Shown in pieces: positions 22,335 to 22,878 of a stretch of 22,878 bases of DNA. The notes under the pieces are model-generated. The model worked only from the letters and a program-made list of their open reading frames with translations, was not told the DNA's origin and made no database searches. This DNA comes from JBBQTU01 sp038213005 (lineage in GTDB: Bacteria; Planctomycetota; Phycisphaerae; Tepidisphaerales; Tepidisphaeraceae). Every line of letters begins with the position of its first letter. Position 1 is the stretch's first letter. A program made the position numbers and the translations under genes. The stretch covers positions 1-22,878 of the forward strand of contig JBBQTU010000038.1 of NCBI GenBank assembly GCA_038213005.1. The letters run 5' to 3'.

Positions 22335-22878
22335 TCATACCTCGCCCGAATGGTCTTTGGGGCCCACTGAGACGTCGGCCGGGAGACGCAGCCGCAGCAT
22401 CCAGATGGCCGCGATAACCAGCAGCAGGGCACCGACGACCCACGGCAATGTCATATGATTTTCGTATACCAGCCCGGCGATGACCGGCCCGACCACACGG
22501 CCAAGGGTTCCCACGCCCTGGTACAGGCCCAGGCTCGTGCCCTGGAGGGCCTCAGGGCTGTTGCGACTGACCAGGGCCGAGATGGACGGCTGGAACAGGC
22601 TGCGTCCAAAGGCATGAATTGCCCCGCCGACGACAAGGATCGTCAAGAGCGGAAGCCGCGCCGAACCCGCCGTTACCAGGGCACCGGCCGCCACGCAGAA
22701 CAACCCGATGACGCACAGCGGGCCCTCTCCGACAAGACGGCTGAATCTGCCCACCAGCCCGCCCTGGACCACGACGATGATGGCTCCGACAAACAGGTAG
22801 TAAAAGCCGACCTGAGCCTAATGGAAGTTGAAATTGTATTTGAGGAACAGGGCGACGGTGCTGTCCATCATCACAAAC
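22335..22878 (-). pseudogene. MFS transporter, 3' part, interrupted by an in-frame TAG
   Basis: The frame enters from the right edge on the - strand with FVMMDSTVALFLKYNFNFH and meets TAG at 22820-22818. It then continues as AQVGFYYLFVGAIIVVVQGG and reads without further stops to 22335. Both sides of the stop look like one major facilitator protein. DSTVALFLKY resembles the start of TM7, and QGGLVGRFSRLVGE resembles the loop after TM8. The rest holds about four more hydrophobic segments and GTSLGLYQGVGTLGRVVGPVIAG. A GTG at 22772 could start a 145-residue remnant. The TAG may be a real nonsense mutation or a base error. The oxidoreductase follows after 7 nt. Confidence 0.65.

Overview
The window is a stretch of high-GC bacterial chromosome made mostly of housekeeping genes. 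Several signs point to a planctomycete-like organism, probably Phycisphaerae: a secreted protease with a PEP-CTERM sorting tail, a MiaB with a long linker, a glutamine synthetase without the usual adenylylation tyrosine, and several families of short dispersed palindromic repeats in the gaps. This placement is inference from gene content and repeat style; no rRNA is present to confirm it.

Layout. Positions 1-900 hold the tail of an unidentified gene, a strong terminator-like hairpin and two degenerate copies of a ~207-bp repeat. A small membrane protein and clpX follow (904-2730). A complete copy of the same repeat is inserted exactly at the clpX stop codon, with terminal inverted repeats and an 8-bp target duplication. 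Next come a Dam-like adenine methyltransferase and a HisJ-type phosphatase (2985-4790, + strand). On the - strand are an exported protein of unknown function and a succinyl-CoA:acetate CoA-transferase-like enzyme (4774-7076). A ~730-bp gap without a gene precedes panB and a DegP/HtrA protease, which form a tight pair (7806-10247). Then come a possible structured RNA, dodecin, glnA and the PEP-CTERM protease, all three genes on the - strand (10428-13406), and tRNA-Pro(GGG). folC and miaB overlap by 4 bp (14115-17095). A - strand block follows with queD, mdh, uppS, purA, a Gfo/Idh/MocA oxidoreductase and an MFS transporter interrupted by a TAG codon (17170-22878).

Functional themes. Protein quality control is represented by ClpX and DegP, tRNA maturation by MiaB and QueD, and nitrogen and nucleotide metabolism by GlnA and PurA. 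CoA, folate and central carbon metabolism are covered by PanB, FolC, Mdh and the CoA-transferase, and cell-wall lipid carrier synthesis by UppS. I see no phage, CRISPR, toxin-antitoxin or secondary-metabolite cluster. The most unusual content is the repeats: a MITE-like element at the end of clpX, an AATCTSAAATC-type repeat inserted in frame inside miaB, a CGCGGATTT-type inverted repeat after mdh, and a possible structured RNA between degP and the dodecin gene.
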